Of a DNA stretch of 64,000 bases, positions 20,660 to 33,348 are shown one piece after another (within the stretch, counting starts at the first letter, position 1; each line of letters opens with the position of its first letter). Source of the stretch: Desmodus rotundus (Eukaryota > Chordata > Mammalia > Chiroptera > Phyllostomidae); NCBI RefSeq assembly GCF_022682495.2, contig NC_071399.1, forward strand, positions 7,607,342 to 7,671,341, in the 5' to 3' direction. The notes under the pieces are model-generated. The model was not told where the DNA came from. It made no database searches and saw nothing but the letters and a program-made list of their open reading frames with translations. A program made the position numbers and the translations under genes.

Positions 20660-22930
20660 TCAGCCCCTGAAGACCTTAAATATGTTTCATACTTCTCCGC
20701 ACATCGGTACACCTTGCCTCGGAACGTCACTCACAAGCATCTCGAAGACACAGTTTGTCGTCAGTCTTTTAGCTCTGATCCATTTAGAGGGGAGCGTGCT
20801 TTGGGGCAAACTTCCCTAGGGAAGTCTCCCTGAGCCCAGGGGAAGCTCCTGCCTGTCGCTGACCGCTGCCCTCTGGCGCTGGCTGGGAGACGGGAAACAG
20901 AACTGTGCAAACTGGCAACCGCACTGTGAAAGAGGAAGGATGCTGCAGCCCTGACGACTCAAATGAAGGAGCCTCTGTATCTGAAATGTTCTAAAGTAGG
21001 CCAGTAAAAGATCTCTACCTGCGTCTGAAATCATTCATAAATAAGTGAACTTGCTTTTGGCTCTGAGGATAGTTTTGTGTGATTAGATGATTCCTTTGAA
21101 TGGGGGAGCTGGCTGGAGATCTGTGCTAACCCCCCAGCACTCGCCTGTGCTGGGGGCGGGGGCAGCGGCTGGATGGGCTCTGCTCACAGTTTCCTGCTGA
21201 AGCTGGATGAGAAGAGAGGACTGAGGGGATCTGAGACTTGGAATGTCAAGGGTGGCCCTGGCCAAGTGGAGGCACTTAGCTGGATACCTGGATACTCTTT
21301 CATACTCCTAAGTGTCCAGGGACCCCTAAGGGGATCTCCATGTCAGACTTTTACCTCCTGTTTTCTGATCCCAATCTGCCTGACCTACATCCAATTCCCT
21401 CAAAGCAGGGAAGGACAGCAGGCAAAATTCTCCTAACATTTTGTGAAAGGGAAGAGAACCACTTCTGTCTGAGCCCTCTCTCATCCTTGCATTTTCAAGG
21501 GTTCCCTGTCCAAGGTCCAGGATGCTGCTGCCTCCTCCTCAGAGCCCTCCCGGATGCCCCCAGCTGCTCCACCTCTACCCCACAGGACACACCATTATTG
21601 CTCTCGTGGGACCCACCTCCATCTGGGGACTAGCACCCAGGCTCCCCGGAAACACTGCCGGCTTGCTGAGGCAGGGACTGTGTTTCATTCATCTTGACCA
21701 AGCACTCAAGGAAGATTTGGGAGTAAATCCCGCCCCTGAAGGGATCTGTGTCCTTATAACAGAGACCCCAGCAAGGTAACACAGGAGGACACACTGAGAG
21801 GTGGCTCCCTACGAGCGGAAAGCCAGGCCCCAGGTGCCAGAAGCATCCATCCGAACACAGCCAACCAAAGGCCTGTTTTATCCAGTGCTCCAGAGCAGTT
21901 TGCTTCCAGCTCCTCTCACGTGGCCGCCCCAGCTGCAGCCCTGAGCCGGCTCAGCCCTGTTACCATGCGGGACTCCCCCTTACACCTCGCCACCCTCGTC
22001 TGGCTCTGGAGACCAGCTGGCCTGGGGCTTTGCAGTCTAGTTCTATTTCTGCTCCGCAGAGATGATTTCTTGTGTTCCAGTTCAGTTTGAACTTCTGGCT
22101 TCCGTTTTTATGTTTTCTCCCTCATTACTGTATGTTTCAAGAAGAGGCGTGCATCATGGTGTAACTCACTGCAGCATCTTGACCAGACGCCTGGTTTATT
22201 GGGTGGACGTTTGAGCGTGGGTGTGTTGGTGTGTTTGCGCTGGAGGGGTTACGAGAGCATGGTGGCACGCTTCTGGGGACGGAGGCACTGGGTGGCACTG
22301 GGAAGGAGAATTTTTAGGGGAAAGGGGTAAATCAGCACACTGAGCTTCCCCAGAGAACAGGATGGGAAGGGGTGAGGTGTGGGCAGTCTGACCTTTGTTA
22401 TAAGGAGAGACACTCTCTTCTGTGGGAAGGAGGGAGGGCAGCTTTTAGCCTAAGTGACAGGAAATTGGGTGGCCCCCACATGGGGGTTAATGCCCTTCTT
22501 GAAGAAACAGGACACAAGGCTATCAGCTGAGAGGAAGAGACAATGGGCGAGAGGAGGTGTTTGAAAGCAGGAATTGACTCTTTCGATTTCTAAAAGTGAC
22601 TTAAATGCTGGAATTGATTGATAAAGCATAAATATGTTACATTTTGAGTACTCTGCAAACAAAAAGGATTTCGAATGGCTCTGTGTTATGCACAAGAAAT
22701 AAAGATATTTCTGGCATTATTTTAACTTTTAGTAACTCTTATGCCTAACACTTTTATTGTGCCTCAGAAGCATGGCCATGGGGAAAAATTTATATTTCTT
22801 TTCCTGAGCTGTGGTGGGAAGCAATCTACCAAACTGCATATAAAGGTTAGGTAGCTAAAGACTGAAAAGATTTCTTTATTTCTGGTTTTCTTATTTACTT
22901 TTGTTTCCTTTTTAAATTTGATTTTGGACC
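20660..22930. other. No gene supported; unassigned intergenic DNA
   Basis: Frames at 21,173-21,779 (up to 97 residues) fall in a GC-rich patch and show no domain. TGAGGCAGGGACTGTGTTTC near 21,670 resembles an L2 end. The rest is unassigned. Confidence 0.4.
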
Positions 22931-22934
22931 ATTT

Positions 22935-23165
22935 AATAATAGCTACAGAGGCAGTTTGCCTGGGATTGAATCCTAACTCTTTTACCCATCAGTTGCGTGA
23001 AATGGGGCACGCCAGCTGGATACCTTTGTGCCTCGGTTTCTTAACTTGTAACAGGGGTAGAATAATGATATTCACCTCTTAGAGCTATTGTAAAGATCAA
23101 ATTAGAATATATACATATCAATTAGAACAGTGCCTGGCACCTCGCTCATAATGGTTAGCTGTCAT
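22935..23165 (+). repeat. MIR SINE
   Basis: GTTTGCCTGGGATTGAATCC, CCTCGGTTTCTTAACTTGTA, GGGGTAGAATAATGATATTC, ATTGTAAAGATCAAATTAGA and ACAGTGCCTGGCACC make an almost complete sense MIR. Confidence 0.85.
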
Positions 23166-23289
23166 CTTTGTCATTTTTAATGGTTGTAAAATATTCCACT
23201 GTAAGACTATATCATAATTTATTTAGCCAACTGTCTATTTATATATACTTAGGTTATTTCTTATGCTTTTTCCTTTGATTAGCATAATT

Positions 23290-25200
23290 TGGTAATACAT
23301 AAAGATGTGGAACAATGGGATTTCTTATATGCTGTTAGTGGGAGTGTAAATAGGTTCACACCCTTTCGAAACTAGTTCGACACCGCACTATACAGTTGAA
23401 AATGAGTAGACTGGGTAAGTCACTAATTCCATGCCTATATATGCCTGTATATAGGCACATATCCTAGAGACACTGCTATACACCTGTGCCAGGAGACGGG
23501 TAAGGATGTGAATAGCAGCACTGTTCTTCAAAATCCCAATAAAAAGGACCCAAGCGCCCAACAAGAGTAGATTGGATAAGCGTGGCCACGCAAACAAATG
23601 AACTAACTGTGAGAAATTCAGGAGAAACTCACAAGCATAAGTTTGAGGGAAAAAAAGCAGGTCACATCTTCAAATTCATATGGAATCTCAAGGGACCCAA
23701 AATAGCCAAAACAATTTGAAAAAGAAGAACAGAGTTTGAGGTCTCACATGTCTTGATTTTAAATCTTACTAAAGGCTGTAGCGATCAAAACAGGGTAGTA
23801 CACTGTAGTATTGTAGTAGCAGAAAGACAGACATGGAAGAGATAGAGAACCCAGAAATACGCCCACACATATACAGCCAAAGGATTTTAACACGGGCGAC
23901 AAGACCATTCAATGAGAAACAACAGTCTTTCAACAAACAGTGCTGGGAAAACTGTGCATCTGCATGTAAAACAGTGAGGATGGACTCTTACCTTCTGCCA
24001 CACTCAAAACTGAACTCAGAAGTGATCAAGGACCAAAACACAAGACCTAAAACTGAAAAACTCTTAGAAGAAACCACAGGGGGAAATCTCCTTGACATTG
24101 GACTTGGATATGATTTCTTGGATATAATACCAAAAACATAGACAAGGAAAAGAGAAAAATTAGATAAGTAGACTTCATCAAAATTTAAAGTTTCTGTGCA
24201 TCAAAGGACACAATGAACAGACTGAAAAGGCGTCTACGGAACAGGGGAAATATTTGCAAATCATATATCTAATAAGGACTTAATATCCAAAATATATAGA
24301 GAACTCCTACAACACAATAGCGAAAACCAAACAACCCAATTTTAAAATGAGCAAAAGACTTGAATCCATGTTTCTCCAAAGAAGCCATACAAATGGCCAG
24401 TAACTACATGAAAAGATGCTCATCATTAATCACCAGGGAAATTAAATCAAAACCACAACGAGATACTCATTCTCATCAGGGAGGTGGTTATAAACTTTAC
24501 AAGGTAACAACAAGTACCAGCAAGGATGAGGGACAGCTGGAGCCCGTGTGCACCGTTGCTGGAAACAGAACGCAGGGCAGCTGCTGCGGAAAACAATATT
24601 GCAGTGTCTCAAAAAGTTAAAACCAAAACTACCATGCAGTCCATGGTATATACTGCTCGGTATATACTCAAAAGAATGGAAAGCAGGGACTCCAGGAGGT
24701 ATTTGTACCTCCATAACCACAGCAGCATTATTCACAATAGTCAAAAAGAGGAAGCAACCCAAGGGCCCAAGAATGAATCAACGGGTAGACATGTGGTCTA
24801 CACACACCATGGAATATTATTATTATTCAGCCTCAGAAGTAATGAAATTCTGACACAGGCTGCAATAGCGATGAACCTGGAGGACATCAGGCCGAGTGAC
24901 ATAAGCCAGGTGCTAAAGAATGAAGAGTGGGTGAGTCCACTTACGTGAGGCACCCAGAGTGGTCAAGTTCAGAGAGACAGAAGTAGAGTGTGGTCTCCAG
25001 GGACCTGGAGGGAAAGGAAATGAGGGATTATTGTGTATTAGGTACAGAGTTTCAATTTTATGAGACAAAAAGAGTTCCGTGGAGGGATGGTGGTGATGGT
25101 AGCAGAATAATTTGACTGTGCTTCACGCCACCGAACTGCACAGTTTAAAATGGCTAATTTTATGTTACATGTATTTTAACCACATTTTTTCTAAAAAAAA
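23290..25200 (+). mobile_element. Old L1M-type ORF2 end and 3' UTR
   Basis: From 23,820 the L1 order is clear. An ORF2 C-terminal segment (open at 23,833-24,141: ...RPFNEKQQSFNKQCWENC... and ...LLDIGLGYDFLDIIPKT) is followed by ATATCTAATAAGGACTTAAT, TACATGAAAAGATGCTCATC, CCACAACGAGATACTCATTC, then the 3' UTR blocks (ATGGAATATTATTATTATTC, GTGACATAAGCCAGGTGC). It ends in CACCGAACTGCACAGTTTAA and an A-rich stretch near 25,195. The segment 23,290-23,700 resembles other L1 3'-end blocks and may be a separate piece. Many stops and frameshifts are present. Confidence 0.8.
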
Positions 25201-25204
25201 AAGC

Positions 25205-27075
25205 AGGTCACAAAATAACGCATACAATAAAATTACACTTAAATAAAATTCTGAAACAGGCAAAACTATGCTTTCATAGATGGTAACATTGCCACAAAAA
25301 AAGGCAAGGAAATGATTCTTTAAAAAGTCAAGAAAAATGGGGACAGGAGGGGATGAGGGAGGGACCTCCAGGGTACTGGCTAAGTTCTCTTTTTTGGTTC
25401 AGGTCGTTACATATATGTTTGTCCTATTACTCTTTCCCTGCACATGTTTTCTAGGCATTCTTTATATTTTGTGTATTTCATAGTTAAAAAGGAAAAGGAA
25501 AAGTTAAAAGCACTGTACTGCTATTGACCATTCAATTAGTGCTGTGGAAAAAGCAACTAATGATTTGCCGGAAACCTAGCAGCCCCTCAAGCTGGCCTAG
25601 CGTCTCTCCTTTCCATTCTCCCTGGTGGTCTGCCCTTGGCAGCTCCCCAGCCACCAACATCGCGCATGCGTGGCCGGGAGCCCGGGTGGGAGGAGTTGGC
25701 GAGGCCGCCCTCACACTGGTCTTTGAACTGGGTCTGGGGCTTGATTTCCATTGCGTTCCTCTTCCTGCCACAACATTTACAATTTTTCAGTTGCTAGAAA
25801 GCATCTGATCAACGTCTTTTCGTAATTCTAGCCAGGTGGGCACGAGAGATATGCTTTAAAAATACCAACTATAAACCCTGCGGGGAAGTGTTCTGGTGGC
25901 CGGCGGGCAGCGCTGTATTATCGCACGCAAGGATCTGCCGGCCACTCAGGCATGCGCTTCTCTGCCCTGAGAGCTGGGACTGCAGGGCACAAAATTGACT
26001 CTGAAAATATTTGTTCGGAAGCAAGCAATTCTGCATTCCAAGAGCCTCGAGTGACGTCTAAGCAACTTGAGATTCTCTTGCACATGAAAGGCAAGAGGAA
26101 CATCCATCCAGTGTGTGCCGGAGGCCTGTGGAGGGCTGGCTGGCTGTTCACCCCTGGGTGTGGGGGTGGAGAGCACAGTGCTAACTACCGAGGATTGAGA
26201 GGAGGTGCTTGTCATAAAATAGGGCAGAGCGACACTAGAAGAAGCAAATGAATCATGCTGCAGGTCCCCTTGGGGAAGGAGTCAGCAATAATCACAGAAT
26301 ATACATTTGTGCTGGTGTGGCATGGCGGGGACTTCCTCTACAGCCCTGGCCACCCTCAGTCCTGGGCTCTGGGTCTGGAATTTGGCTCAGGTATGGGAAC
26401 GGAGGGAGGGATTGTGAGTCTGTATGTGGATGACAGCCCTGAGCCCCTGCTTCCCACTCTCGTCTCTGTTTGGGGTCACAGCTGTCACCTGCTTTGCCCC
26501 AGGGAGGGCACATTCTACCCCTGCCTTCCTCCAGGCTTCCAAGGGCCACCCCAGCAAGGAGTTCACCCCCTCTCCTCGGCGGTTTGCCAGGATATCAAAT
26601 CCTATCTCCTAAGAAATTGCTTATCCGATCCCACGTGCCGCTTACCACGCAGGATGGCAGCCCCTTGGCCCAGCATGGAGCAACCCCAAATCGACCCTTG
26701 TCGTCTGGCCCCTGTGAAGGGGAGAGGGATACAGGTGAGGCTGGGGAGTCTGACCTGCAGTTCTCAGAAAGGTCAGGCAATGTCCCTGGTCAGACCAGTC
26801 CCGTGTGCTTCAGAAACTGGCTTCCCTCAGGTCCCTGTGAGGCCGGGCCCAGCGTTTGGCTGGGTGGAGACACGTCCCCTCACTCGAAGGTCATAATGGA
26901 CATCAGAGCCCAGCAGCGGGGCCGTCCACCTCTTCTGCTTCCTGCAGACGAGAGGGGCAGGTGCGTTTCATGTCTCCACACAGACGCCTCACCTATTGGA
27001 ATTCCCAGGCACACACAATGAAACAACTCCTTTTATGTCTTAAGAAGTTAAAAATTAGCTTGAAAAGGCCTCCAG
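25205..27075. other. No gene supported; contains a 213-codon open frame of doubtful status
   Basis: The + strand frame at 26,255-26,896 (213 residues) and an overlapping one at 26,470-27,021 (183 residues) are the longest in the window outside the CpG island. They occupy a GC-rich stretch. They are open simultaneously in different frames, show no known domain, no signal peptide or repeats, and lack a convincing splice context. I read them as chance frames. Confidence 0.45.
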
Positions 27076-27079
27076 GGAA

Positions 27080-28145
27080 CCAGGAACTATAAGCATCACA
27101 TTAAGAAAGAGACAAATAGAACTTCTTAAATTGAAACACTCAACAGCTGGAATTAATTACTCAAGCATAGTCTAAAAGCAGACTCGACAGAGCTGAAGAG
27201 AAAATTATTGGGCTGAATGTTCGTCAGAAGAAATGATCTAGAATGTATCACAGAAGACAGAAAATACAGAAAATAAAGTAAAAGACATAGAAGACAGAAT
27301 AAAAAGGTCTAATATACATTTCATGAGAGTCTAGAAAGAAGGTAAAGAGAATATTTGAAATTGTAATAACCGATAAAAGAGACAAATCCACAGATTTAAG
27401 AAGCTCATCAAATACTTAGAAGGAAAAAAAATTCCATATCTAAACACATCAAGTAAAACTAAAACCAAAATTTTTTTAAAACCCTAAAACAATAGCAATT
27501 ATTTTAAAAATCTGAAGAGAAAAAAAAGGTAAAGCAGCCAGAGAAAAGAAACAAATTATCTCGGAAGGAGTTACAGTCAGACCGAGGCCTGACTCTGTGA
27601 TTGCAACACAGGAAGCTGGGGGACGGAGGAAAAAGACGAAGAGATTTTGAAAGTGATGAGAAAAAAAATTATCCACCTAGAATTATGGCAGGAAGGAGGG
27701 CAAATAAAGGCACTGCAGACAAACAAAACAGAGCGTTCCCTACCAGCAGACACCCACTAAGGGAATTCTAAAGGGTGTTCTTTTAAAAGGGAAGATGAGC
27801 CCCTATGGGCAGAGGGCCAGGGACAAGGAAGGAAAGGAGAGCAAAGAGCACCTGGCGTGTTTGGATAAATCTACTAAGCAGTGACTGTATCAACCCATAA
27901 TGTGATGTCTTTGAGGATTAAAAAAATTGTCAAAAACATAAGTGGTATAATCCCTGTAGAGGGAAATCTGGCAATATGTATCAAAATTATAAAGATGCAT
28001 ATTCTTTGATTTAGCAATTCCACCAGGAATTCTAGGAATTTGTTTCAAGATTACATACTTTGTGTAATAATTAATCTTCCCAGATTTATTATTGCAAATA
28101 AAAATATTTCAGACATGTGCCTACTTTAGTGGAACTAACAGAACT
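27080..28145 (+). mobile_element. Ancient HAL1/L1 ORF1-type element
   Basis: A + strand A-rich run includes a region with CAGAAGACAGAAAATACAGA and AAGACATAGAAGACAGAATA (the ORF1 coiled-coil/RNA-binding area). It is followed by GGCACTGCAGACAAACAAAA and TTCCCTACCAGCAGACACCC, where ORF1p's C-terminus lies. It then has GGCAATATGTATCAAAATTA and GATTTAGCAATTCCACCAGG, typical of ancient 3' parts of L1-class elements. No frame is intact. It is much more diverged than the HAL1 at 10.4 kb. Confidence 0.6.
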
Positions 28146-28149
28146 CTGA

Positions 28150-30395
28150 AATTGTGTAATTCTTACCAAATTCTTTGGTTTTTACCCGCTTATCTGTGTT
28201 TATCCCCACTGGTTTTATAACTATTGCTATTTCTAAATGTTTTACAATCTAATCACAATTTAAATGTATTCTGGTTGTCATTTTATTTAGAGGTTCCATG
28301 ATAAATTAATCCATGAAGTAGCAAATCTTTTTATATTATAAACAAAATAGCCCCTAATTTATGTTTTTCAACATGAAAATTCTCATCCTGAAGTGAGCTG
28401 CATTTCAAAAGCTTTTAGCTACTTGTTGGGATTCAAAATGAATTTTCCCCAAACACAGTTTTACTCATGATGATTGTGTTCACCGGCAATCTCAGGATTT
28501 TACCCACGATGAACTTAAATGGCCAATACATATGACGAAATGTAGTAAAAGTGATATTTACTATTTTTAGAAAATTGAAAATGGATGAAAAGACTGGTAA
28601 ATTTTTTCTAGAATGTTGGTGCATTAAGAAAAGTGGGTTAAAGTGATATAGACACAATTAGATAAGAAGACAAAAAGAGCTTTTTGTGGAACTCTGGGCC
28701 CTTTTAGGGCCTTTAAAAGTTCATAGAAAAAAAATTTTGAATGTATGATTTCCTTTTTCTTGGAGCAATGTATAACAGCACAACAGTTTCACTCCAAGTC
28801 GCGGTGCGTGCCACTGTTGGTGCACAAATGGAACCTAAGAGAGAAAGAGGGAAATAACCATTTCTAAGGAAACCAAACAAGAATTGAGAGAGGAGCTGGG
28901 GATAGGGAGGGTAAAATAGAATGAGTCTATTCCCAAGAAAACAATTGCATGACATTAAAGAAACTGAATGGCAAAGGGTAAAAAGCAAACGAAAAGTAGA
29001 TGGAGACAGGTCTGTCCCTGAGTAATTATCACAATGCCTGGCCCTCGCGTAAGCTCAATGAATGTTTATTGAATAGAGCCACTGAACTGAACTGGATGTC
29101 CATGCCCTGGAAAAAATTGTTTGGGGGTAGATGGCAGTTAGTCTTTTTAACCAGCAGGTGGCAGCACCATCATAAGACACCTCCCCCTCCCCCTCAGGTG
29201 TCCCAGGTAAAACCCAGAGGACAGGAGGAGAAGGAGCCAGTCTTCAAATATGGATTTGTGAGCATGGATGTTCATTAGTCAGGTATTCATAATTTGAGAA
29301 AAATCTGAATAGGCTTTCTCAAATCCAGCAAAGTAAGGCTGAAGTAACCTTATTGATGGAATGTTGGCCCCAATATCCATCCCCACATATTTTAACCTGA
29401 AGTTATTGTTCTTCAAAAATTGCCCCCTTTAAAACTACATTTCTACATTTATAAACACTAATGTGAAATTAAAAACGCGTGGAGTGGGTAACATAGCAGT
29501 AGTTCTGATAACGAGTATTCACCAAGAGCTACTGCTACAAGATGTTACACTGCTCACGGTAATTGTGAACCGACCTATTTCCCCAAAATACAATTATTCC
29601 AAGCTTCATTAGTGCAGGCTGATTCATACATGAATATTCCTCTGGGTATCCCTAAAATAAAAATCAGGTGAAACAGATTAAAAACTATATTTAACGGTCC
29701 CCAAAGAAACTCTTTTTTACAGAAACTTCTCTCTGCCCATGCTAGAGAATGATACCAAAATAGTTTGCAAGTTTGAAGCAAGTGAAGTGCAAAGTAAACC
29801 AAAATGTTCTCGGGGTGTGTTGACCAAGATTGGGATAAACCCTTAAGAAGAGAGAAAACATCCCTGAGAGAGATGCCATTTTTTCTTAGTCTCTCATTTG
29901 TCCAAGCACTGGTAGCTAGGTTGGGCCCATTCTTCCCGCACAAGGAGAAGTTCATGATTTTGGGATGGTGCTCTGTGAATTCTCTGTCCGTGAGCACAAT
30001 GGAGATGCGGGCCCGCCCATCCTGGTATGGAAAACTCCCAATCTTGTTCCTCACGCAGGCTCCCTCCTCTCTACCAAGACTGAGCTCTCTGCCTACTGAA
30101 CATCAGCCACCAGGGCACTGTGGCTCTTGGGTCCCCCAAGAACAAGTTAGAAGTGAGGGTTCATTTCCCGTTCATTACTATGCAGGGCTTCTCAAATCTT
30201 GATTTCTCTAACATTTATGCGAGAATTGTTAGCCTCACTGGAACTGCATTTGATAACAATGAACCTGAGTCTGGTGCTCCTGACATTGTCCCAATGGTGG
30301 TACCGGGCACTGACCATGTGTGATAGTAGGGACAGGACCGTGTATTCTTGAAGTTGTATAAATGGGCCAAAAGTGAATGAGATGTGAGTGTAGCC
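28150..30395. other. Mostly unassigned; one minus-strand 159-codon frame
   Basis: An L2 3' end occurs at about 29,010-29,095 (CACAATGCCTGGCCC, then GCTCAATGAATGTTTATTGA). A CTCF-like motif follows at 29,151. On the minus strand 29,575-30,054 is open for 159 codons without a recognised domain. I found no supported exon. Confidence 0.4.
29151..29166 (+). promoter_or_regulatory. CTCF-type binding motif
   Basis: CCAGCAGGTGGCAGCA fits every position of the CTCF core consensus as I know it (CCASYAGRKGGCRS). It is in non-repeat DNA just after an L2 end. Actual occupancy cannot be judged from sequence. Confidence 0.55.
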
Positions 30396-30399
30396 AAAT

Positions 30400-31395
30400 T
30401 ATTATCCTCGGCTCTCTGGACTCACATGGATGGATAAGATGTGATGAGGTCAAAGCCACAGAGAGCTATCACCTCATGCCTGTTAGAAGGCCGTGGTCAA
30501 AAAGACAAGCGATAACAAAGACTGGTGAGGATGTAGGGAAAAGGGGACCCAGGGAACCCTGTGCTCTGTTGGTGGGAAGACAACTGGACACAGCCTCTAT
30601 AGACAAAAGTCTGGAGCTTCCTCAAAATATTAAAGAGAACTAGCATATGATCCACAACCCCACTCGGGGAATATGTCTGAAGAGAACAAAGTCACTATTT
30701 CAACAAGACCCTACACCCCTATGTGCATTACAGCATTACCCGTAACAGCCAAGACAAACCACCTGAGTGTCCACCAACAGAAGAATGCGTGAAGAAGTTG
30801 TGACATCTCACAGGACATTATGTAGCCTTAAAAAAACAGTGAAATCTGTGTACACTGCTTTAGGAAATGAAGAAATCGAGCCATTTGAGACAAAGTGGAT
30901 GAAGCTTAATACTAAGTGAAATAAATCGACAGAAAAAACCAAATACTGTATTATCTCACTTTTATGTAGAGTCTTTTTTTAAAAAAAAAAAAACAACCCA
31001 AACTAATTAAAAAAAGAGAGAGAGAGATTGGATTTGTTCCTGATCTCTTATCAGGTTAGCAGAGGCGGGTTGGGGAGAGGGGAATTAGAGGAAAGTGGGC
31101 AAAGGTAACACTCTGGTTATAAGATAAATACTGGGGATGTGACGGGCAGCATGGTGGCCGTAGCTGACACTGTTGTAGAACGTACAGGGAAGTTGTTAAG
31201 AGAGTAAACTCTAAAAGTTCTCATTACAAGGAGAATTTTTTCTTTTTTCTTTGTACCTATATGAGATGATGAATGCTAACCAAATTTATTGCAAAATCAT
31301 TTTACGATATATGTACGTCACATCTTTGTGCTGTGCACCTGAAACTTATACAGTGATATATGTTAAATATCTCTCAACAAAACTGGAAAAAAAAG
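30400..31395 (+). mobile_element. Old L1MA-type 3' end
   Basis: The order follows a sense L1 3' UTR: TATCACCTCATGCCTGTTAG, AAAAGACAAGCGATAACAAA, GATGTAGGGAAAAGGGGACC, TGTTGGTGGGAAG, then GTGAAATAAATCGACAGAAA, CTGTATTATCTCACTTTTAT, ATACTGGGGATGTGACGGGC and a terminal ATATCTCTCAACAAAACTGG plus A run. It is 5'-truncated and mutated throughout. Confidence 0.88.
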
Positions 31396-31399
31396 ATGA

Positions 31400-32912
31400 A
31401 ACAATGGTCTATAATGTTAAAAATATCATTTCTAAAAATATCGGAATTTTCCCTTTTTTCCTCTACTTTGGGGCCTCCTTTGCAGGGAAGTCAAGAGCGA
31501 TATCTTGGCAGAACGTAACCAATGGCTGTTTGCAGGACGGACAACCCGCCCTGATTCTGCAATAGTCTGATGTGGCCTCAGTACACAATGTTGGGTGATT
31601 TTGTGGGTATTTTTAAAAGCATCCCTTCAAGTTGAGAAGAAAAGATCACAGAAAATCATGAATGCCCATGGAAGTAGTTTGAGCTTTCTTTGTTAAATTA
31701 GGCAATGAAGAACCACTAAGATATTTTGAGAGGAAAATAATATCATTTGTGTTTTAGGGAAATAACCCCTTGGAGGATGAAGATGTAAAACTGATGGGAG
31801 GGGAAATAGGAAGTAAAACACTGGGCAAATGACGATGCGTCCTGGATTGACGCAGGGGCCGGGAGAGGGGAAAAGGTGAAAAGTCGGGGGAACTGCGGAA
31901 CGTGAGTTAAGGGGACCAAGGAGTGAGGAGGGAAGGAAATAGATGACAGGGGAGTGGTTTCATAGGCTGGGTCTCTAAGAAGATGATTAAGGGGAGAGGC
32001 AAACAGGAGGGGAAAGTGTGGATGAGAAGACCATGCACGGTTGGGGAGGTGTTAGCACGACACAGCTGTGGAGACATTGGACAGGCATTTGGAAGGTCGG
32101 AGGCGGTCTAGGGGGCCTCCTAGAAACTATAAACTAGAGCCGCGGGTTTGGAGCTCTTCAGCATGAAGTCCACGGCAGGAGTGGGGAAAATGGATAGCGC
32201 CTCGTGAGGAAACTTATAGAAAGAAAGAGAAGAGTCTGAGAAACAACCCTGAGGACACTTACATTCTGGGGCAGAGAAAAGGGCAGAGGAGCCAGTGGGA
32301 AGGACTGGACCCTGAGAATCAGGGTTCAAGGATGGGGAACCCAAGGTCACACGGCTTGGCTGGTTCCATGACCTTGGCTTCCCCACGGGGGATTTGGGTC
32401 AATGAGATCATGGTTTGCTATCAGAAGAGAGACCCCCAGAAGTGGCATTGTTGCTGGTTCTCGGTGGAAGAGAGCATTTTCCCTGAGCCGGCACTGATGG
32501 CAGGCGTCCTCTGGAGTAGGGTGGGAAGGGAAGGCAGTTTGAGGAGCAAGGAAAGGAAACAATAACCAACAGAGGGTTAAAATGCCTCAGATTGAGAAAT
32601 GTGAAGAAGGCAAGCCTGTTATGCCTTCAAGTGTATCACGTCTCATATGACTGTAGATTTCTCCCCGCGGGCTGCTGGCCTTGGGGTTGTCGTCCCAGAA
32701 AGTACTGTAAAGCGCAGTGAGAATACACTCAGCATTGCATGTATGTGCCTGAAATAAAATTTTTTTAAAACTGTGGCATGTACAAGCGTCTTTCAGTCCT
32801 GGGTGTTCTGTGGCTTTGGTTTTGGTGGACTTTAATCCGAGATAACTTTGTGAACTCTTCTGAGTCCAGGTCAGACTTTCGCATAAGAGGACTGAGGAGG
32901 AAGGACCAGTAA

Positions 32913-32945
<33 letters not shown>

Positions 32946-33340
32946 CACACATGCACACGGAAAGAAAGACATGAGAGGAACACGTAAAATTAAATTTCAA
33001 GCAGCACTCGCTGGTGAGGGTCCCTACGAGAAGCCCAGTAGCCTCTCACTTTTATCTTGGAGACAAATTCCCAGGGCAATGGCACAAAAGACCAGAAATG
33101 GCTCGAGGAAGGCCTCAGACACACTCCCCTCCGAGATGCTCTCCAGAGGAGCAGTCTGGAACGAGATGGATGAAATGGCCTGAGGGTGGAAAGCGCCTTT
33201 TCTGCGATCAGGGCCCTGAATCATTGCTGAGTGCCTGGCCCATCGCAGGCACAACGGACCCTCGGCACTAGGCCTCTGCAGGACCTGAGGACAGGTGTTG
33301 CAGCTACCTTTGCTCTCCTTGCTCCTTTAAATCATTCATC
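31400..33340. other. No gene seen; old repeat remnant and CA microsatellite
   Basis: The part at about 31,690-32,200 (GAGGAAAATAATATCATTTG, purine-rich and GGGGAGAGG-rich) looks like an ancient interspersed repeat, family not assigned. A (CA)n microsatellite lies at 32,913-32,942. No exon is seen. Confidence 0.4.
32913..32942. repeat. (CA)n microsatellite
   Basis: About 15 uninterrupted CA dinucleotides, likely length-variable between individuals. Confidence 0.95.
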
Positions 33341-33348
33341 TCATGGTC

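Noticed and set aside
23833..24141. 102-codon frame as a possible gene
   Set aside because: It is the C-terminal part of an old L1 ORF2 followed by the L1 3' UTR.
26255..27021. Two overlapping + strand frames of 213 and 183 codons
   Set aside because: They are in a GC-rich patch, open in two frames at once, have no recognised domain, repeats or signal peptide, and no plausible splice or promoter context.
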